Positions 60,753 to 64,000 of a stretch of 64,000 nucleotides of DNA are shown piece after piece. The number at the start of each line of letters is the position of its first letter. Positions within the stretch are counted from its first letter, which is position 1. The stretch spans positions 1 to 64,000 of the forward strand of contig JAFTYI010000021.1 in assembly GCA_017464815.1 (NCBI GenBank), given 5' to 3'. Source of the DNA: Bacteroidaceae bacterium. GTDB taxonomy: Bacteria > Bacteroidota > Bacteroidia > Bacteroidales > Bacteroidaceae. A program made the position numbers and the translations under genes. The notes beneath the pieces were generated by a model, which saw only the letters and a program-made list of their open reading frames with translations, was not told the DNA's origin and did not search any database.

Positions 60753-62693
60753 TTATATATTATACTTATTTAATATGTACAGTGTTCTCAAGATTTCGGC
60801 CACGTTCATGGCGAAGGAGACCGCACCACGTCCCTTGAACGGCGGGTTGCCGTCGAACAATTCGGGGATTGAGCCCACGCAATGCGAGTTCATCTCGGCC
60901 TCGTAGCCGATAAGCTGGCGCTCGACGAAGGAGAGGCCGCTCATCTTGTAGATGCGCAGGTAAGCCTCGAAGTAGAAGCCTGCCAACCACGGCCAAGCCG
61001 TACCCTGGTGGTAGGCATAGTCGCGCTGGTTCTGCGGACCCACGTAGTTGGGGTTGTAGCCACCGCTCTTGGGCGAAAGGCTGCGGAGTCCCTTGGGCGT
61101 AAGCAGTTCCTTGGTGACGATGTCCAGCACGCGCTTCTTCTGATGCGTATCCAGCGGACTGTAGTCGAAGGCCACGGTGAAAATCATGTTGGGGCGTACG
61201 CTCCAATCCATCATGTAACCGTCCACATAGTCGAGCAGGTAGCCATACTCGTTGAGGAAAGTCTCCACGAACGCGGGTTTCACCTTCTCGGCCAGTTTCT
61301 CCAACGGAGTCGCCTCGGCAGGATTGCCATGTTCGTTCATCATCTTGGCCACAAACATCAGGGCATTGTACCACAGGGCGTTCACCTCCACCAAGTAACC
61401 CGTGCGGGCCACCACCGGGCGTCCGCCGGCTACCGAGTTCATCCAGCTCACCGCCTTGTTGGTGCCATTGGTGTAGAGGAGTCCGTTCTGATGCAAGAAC
61501 AGGTTGGGATGCTTGCCGCTCACGAGGTAATCCATGATGTCCTCCATCAGCTGGCCATACTTCTCCCAGCACTGCTTGGCGCCCACCATCTTGGCATATT
61601 GTTGCAGCGTCCACACGGCCCACAGGAGGATGTCGGGATGCTCCATCTCGTACACTTTTGCCTCGCTCGGGCGCTCGTTCATCCAGTCGTTCAGCGCCTC
61701 ACGGGCCGTCTCCATGGCGTTGTGGAACTCGTCCAGCTCACCCACGGCCAGTGTAAGACCCGGCAGGCTGATGAACATGTCGCGTGCGCGGCACTTGAAC
61801 CACGGATAGCCGGCCAACACGTAGTTGCGCTCGCCCTGCTTGTTGTGGAACTGGTGGGCAGCGTTCACCAGGCAATGGTAGAAGCTGTCGCGCGGAGCAC
61901 GCACCTCCACCTCCTTGTCGAAGGTCGACTTCAGCGTGCGCGTCGTTGTCGGAGCCACACCGCCCGAGAAGACGATGCTCTCGCCCTTCTTGATTTCCAC
62001 CTCGAAGTAGCCGGGCACGTAGAGGTCTTCGTTGAAAGCATATCCGCGCTCCTGCTCTTTCGGGTATTCGATTCCCCGGTACCAGTCGGGCTGGAAGTGG
62101 AACTCATTCTTCTTGTTCAACTGCATGAACAGTTCGGGATAACCCGGATACATGCACGTCTTGATACCGTTCTCCACCAACTGGTAGTCGCGGCTTGCCT
62201 GGCTGTTCTCATGCGTATATTGGCGCACACTGCGGAAGGCCAGGAAGGGGCGCAGGCGCAGGATGGTGGCCGAGTGGGCCTCCATGAGGGTGTAACGGAT
62301 GAGGATTCGGTTCTCGTGGTGAACAAAGAGTTTCTCCTTCTTCAGCACCACGCCACCCACGCGGTAGATGGTGGTGGGCACTTTTTCCCACTCAAACTCA
62401 CGGATGTACTTGTGTCCGTTGGGACTGTAGTTGTTACCCTGATACTTGTGGAGTCCCAGGTTGAACTCTGCCCCATGCTGAATCACCGTCTCATCGAGGC
62501 TCGACAGCAACACATGGTTCTCGTCGTCCATCTCGGGGATGGGGATAACGAGCAAGCCATGATACTTGCGTGTGTTGCAATCCACGATGGTAGAGCAGTG
62601 GTAGGCGCCCGACCGGTTGGTGCGCAGAATCTCGCGTTGGAGACTCTCTTCCAAATTGGTCATCAGCGTCTTGTCAAATCGCAAATAGCTCAT
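60753..62693 (-). CDS. Glycogen debranching enzyme (amylo-alpha-1,6-glucosidase family)
   Basis: 646 residues. The N-terminal GDE domain starts MSYLRFDKTLMTNLEESLQR with RSGAYHCSTIVDCNTRKYHG near 28, and the C-terminal (alpha/alpha)6 barrel includes GYPWFKCRARDMFISLPGL near 301 and AYHQGTAWPWLAGFYFEAYL near 585. It removes alpha-1,6 branches from glycogen or amylopectin. ATG 62693 is selected over 62747; the frame before it lacks family sequence and approaches the promoter. First gene of the glycogen operon. Confidence 0.9.
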   Translation of the reverse strand: MSYLRFDKTLMTNLEESLQREILRTNRSGAYHCSTIVDCNTRKYHGLLVIPIPEMDDENHVLLSSLDETVIQHGAEFNLGLHKYQGNNYSPNGHKYIREFEWEKVPTTIYRVGGVVLKKEKLFVHHENRILIRYTLMEAHSATILRLRPFLAFRSVRQYTHENSQASRDYQLVENGIKTCMYPGYPELFMQLNKKNEFHFQPDWYRGIEYPKEQERGYAFNEDLYVPGYFEVEIKKGESIVFSGGVAPTTTRTLKSTFDKEVEVRAPRDSFYHCLVNAAHQFHNKQGERNYVLAGYPWFKCRARDMFISLPGLTLAVGELDEFHNAMETAREALNDWMNERPSEAKVYEMEHPDILLWAVWTLQQYAKMVGAKQCWEKYGQLMEDIMDYLVSGKHPNLFLHQNGLLYTNGTNKAVSWMNSVAGGRPVVARTGYLVEVNALWYNALMFVAKMMNEHGNPAEATPLEKLAEKVKPAFVETFLNEYGYLLDYVDGYMMDWSVRPNMIFTVAFDYSPLDTHQKKRVLDIVTKELLTPKGLRSLSPKSGGYNPNYVGPQNQRDYAYHQGTAWPWLAGFYFEAYLRIYKMSGLSFVERQLIGYEAEMNSHCVGSIPELFDGNPPFKGRGAVSFAMNVAEILRTLYILNKYNI

Positions 62694-62760
62694 AGATTCT
62701 GTTATTATTTTAAGGTTTGATAAATTGTAAACTATCTTACGCCACACAATTAGCGGCTTC

Positions 62761-62792
62761 CAAAGTTACACCTTATTTTATAATGCAGCAAA
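62761..62792 (-). promoter_or_regulatory. Promoter of the glycogen operon
   Basis: On the minus strand TTTG (62792-62789), 20-nt spacer, TAACTTTG (62768-62761): full consensus. Divergent from the outer membrane protein gene, with the 22-nt array between the two. Confidence 0.78.
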
Positions 62793-62892
62793 TAAAAGGG
62801 AGGAAATTTTTAACTTTTCGCCAAAAACACCTCCCAAGTGTGCAAATAGATGTTTTATAACATATTTCCGAAGACCAAAAACAGTGGCCATC

Positions 62893-62980
62893 TCATGTCA
62901 AGACAGTGGCCGACTCATCCCAAGGCTAAGGCCAGTTCATCCCAAGGCTAAGGCAGGCTCATCCTTGGGATAAGGTCTGT
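62893..62980. repeat. Four-unit array with exact 22-nt period between the glycogen operon and OMP gene
   Basis: TCAT starts at 62893, 62915, 62937 and 62959. Units two and three read TCATCCCAAGGCTAAGG; the fourth reads TCATCCTTGGGATAAGG, i.e. with CCCAAGG replaced by its reverse complement CCTTGGG in the same register. The first copy is degenerate. The last two units can form a 9-bp hairpin (ATCCCAAGG/CCTTGGGAT). Shares the 12-mer CAAGGCTAAGGC with 21116-21127. The remainder of 62694-63150 contains only the two promoters. Confidence 0.85.
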
Positions 62981-63088
62981 TAACAATTGAAGGAGTGAAA
63001 AGGATGGAAGCTGACGCATCAGATTACCAATAGTTCTACTTGAAACAATCGCCAAAGTTGCACAAAACCACATTTTATGTGCAAAAAG

Positions 63089-63120
63089 TTTGTCCGTTAG
63101 CATTTCTTGTTGTACCTTTG
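63089..63120 (+). promoter_or_regulatory. Promoter of the outer membrane protein gene
   Basis: TTTG (63089-63092), 20-nt spacer, TACCTTTG (63113-63120): full consensus, 30 nt before the ATG. Confidence 0.8.
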
Positions 63121-63150
63121 CAGCCGAATTTTAACAAAACATTTTTAGAA

Positions 63151-64000
63151 ATGAATAAAAAACTGTTAATCGGTGCTGCGGCACTTATCGTTTCAACCTC
63201 AACTTTCGCAGGTGGAATCTTGACAAACACGAATCAGAATGCAACCTTCTTGCGCAACCCGGCACGCGATGCTGTGATTGCCATCGACGGTGTGTACACG
63301 AACCCTGCCGGTATCGCTTTCTTGCCCGAGGGTGCTCACTTCTCACTCAGCTGGCAGGCTGCTTGGCAGAAGCGCCAGATTATGTCTCAGCACAACTTCT
63401 ATGCGCTGAATGCGGCCACTCCGGGCGTGACCCGCAAGGAGTTCACCGGTAAGGCACAGGCTCCCGTAATCCCCTCATTCCAATTTGCTTACGTCTTCAA
63501 CGACAAGTGGTCGGTGTCTGCCCAGTTCGCCATTGGTGGCGGTGGTGGCGAGTGTGAGTTCGAAAACGGACTCCCCATGTTTGAGAAGTTGGTGGGTGGC
63601 AACTTGGCATCAGCCGGCGCCACTTCGTATGGCTTGACTCAGAATCTGACGGGCGAACAGTATTTCTACGCCTTGCAGGTGGGTGGAACTTATAAGGTGA
63701 CTGACAAGGTGTCGGTGTTCGGAGGTGTGCGCGGCGTGTTGGCCAACTGTGCTTACACGGGTGCCATTGCCAACATCACAGCTAACGGTGTGCCGGGTGC
63801 AGCTTACTTGAACGCTGTTGTGGGCAATTTGCAGACTCAGATTCAGAATGCGACCCTCGCAGGTGCTCCCCAGGCAACCATCGACCAACTGACTGCTGCT
63901 GCTCAGAAGGCCGGTACCTATGCTTACCTGATGCAGAGCGACTTCAACCTCGACTGCTCACAGGAGGGCTTCGGCATCACTCCCATCATCGGCGTGGACG
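63151..64000 (+). CDS. FadL/OmpP1/TodX-like outer membrane transport protein (3' end beyond window)
   Basis: 283 codons are visible with no stop. Signal peptide MNKKLLIGAAALIVSTSTFA. Then the N-terminal plug region (NATFLRNPARDAVIAIDGVY and TNPAGIAFLPEG, the NPA pattern of the family) and beta-barrel strands (FQFAYVFNDKWSVSAQFAIG, VGGTYKVTDKVSVFGGVRG). FadL-type channels bring hydrophobic molecules such as fatty acids across the outer membrane. Strong consensus promoter; the gene is truncated only by the window edge. Confidence 0.85.
   Translation, partial: MNKKLLIGAAALIVSTSTFAGGILTNTNQNATFLRNPARDAVIAIDGVYTNPAGIAFLPEGAHFSLSWQAAWQKRQIMSQHNFYALNAATPGVTRKEFTGKAQAPVIPSFQFAYVFNDKWSVSAQFAIGGGGGECEFENGLPMFEKLVGGNLASAGATSYGLTQNLTGEQYFYALQVGGTYKVTDKVSVFGGVRGVLANCAYTGAIANITANGVPGAAYLNAVVGNLQTQIQNATLAGAPQATIDQLTAAAQKAGTYAYLMQSDFNLDCSQEGFGITPIIGVD

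Noticed and set aside
60882-62720. 612-codon plus-strand open frame opposite the debranching enzyme
   Set aside because: His/Val/Leu-rich shadow translation without motifs; the minus strand has glycogen debranching enzyme motifs and a consensus promoter.
1-64000. tRNA, rRNA, insertion sequences, prophage genes, SusC/SusD pair
   Set aside because: Searched by eye on both strands for cloverleaf ends, transposase or integrase motifs and TonB-dependent receptor motifs; none found.

Overview
The window is a chromosomal stretch of a Bacteroidales bacterium, most like Prevotella/Bacteroides-type gut organisms. Evidence: at least a dozen promoters carry the Bacteroidetes -7 element TAnnTTTG (several with a TTG/TTTG -33 element 18-21 nt upstream); there are a UpxY/NusG-like regulator, GH35/GH43/GH2/GH127-type secreted glycosidases, a PG0541-type RND-associated protein, and the fused DAHP synthase-chorismate mutase order typical of the group. 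I cannot assign genus or species. No tRNA, rRNA, prophage, IS or CRISPR was seen.

Layout. 1-2.7 kb: the start of a galactokinase-like gene, an orphan UpxY-type antiterminator, a PlsC-like acyltransferase and a small helical protein, all on the minus strand. 2.8-7.0 kb: an aromatic amino acid operon (leader peptide/attenuator, pheA, aminotransferase, DAHP synthase-chorismate mutase, tyrA), followed by a pectinesterase. 8.1-18.7 kb: housekeeping genes (pyrH, frr, rsgA, fadD, queA, Nudix, a phytoene-desaturase-like oxidoreductase, a DUF349 protein, rsmA). 18.8-24 kb: a DUF4143 ATPase, a repeat-rich gap of about 1.1 kb, a flippase-like membrane protein and pepD. 24.1-30.9 kb: a TetR-headed RND efflux operon.

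31-55 kb: a carbohydrate-use region with an AraC regulator, an MFS sugar transporter, a DUF5107-TPR protein, two GH2 proteins, GH43 and GH35, then (after SIMPL, HU-like and a small ADP-ribosyltransferase-like cassette) GH127/146 and a double GH43. No SusC/SusD pair is present, so the transporter here is the MFS symporter. 55-62.7 kb: malic enzyme-phosphotransacetylase, a tiny membrane protein, and a divergent glycogen/alpha-glucan operon (debranching enzyme, glycosyltransferase, GH57). The window ends inside a FadL/OmpP1-like outer membrane protein gene.

The most unusual signal is in the non-coding DNA. Four intergenic regions between divergent genes hold short arrays with an exact 22-nt (once 23-nt) period; in three of them the last unit has its core reverse-complemented in register. 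A related 33-nt-period array precedes the DUF4143 ATPase. Several families of inverted repeats are scattered between genes, and copies have entered reading frames in frame (notably twice in one GH2 gene). Other candidates of interest are a Phe/Tyr-rich leader peptide with a terminator/antiterminator upstream of pheA, a stand-alone short transcript with its own promoter and terminator, and a DUF3791-DUF3990-DUF3791 gene cassette that looks like an ADP-ribosyltransferase toxin system.
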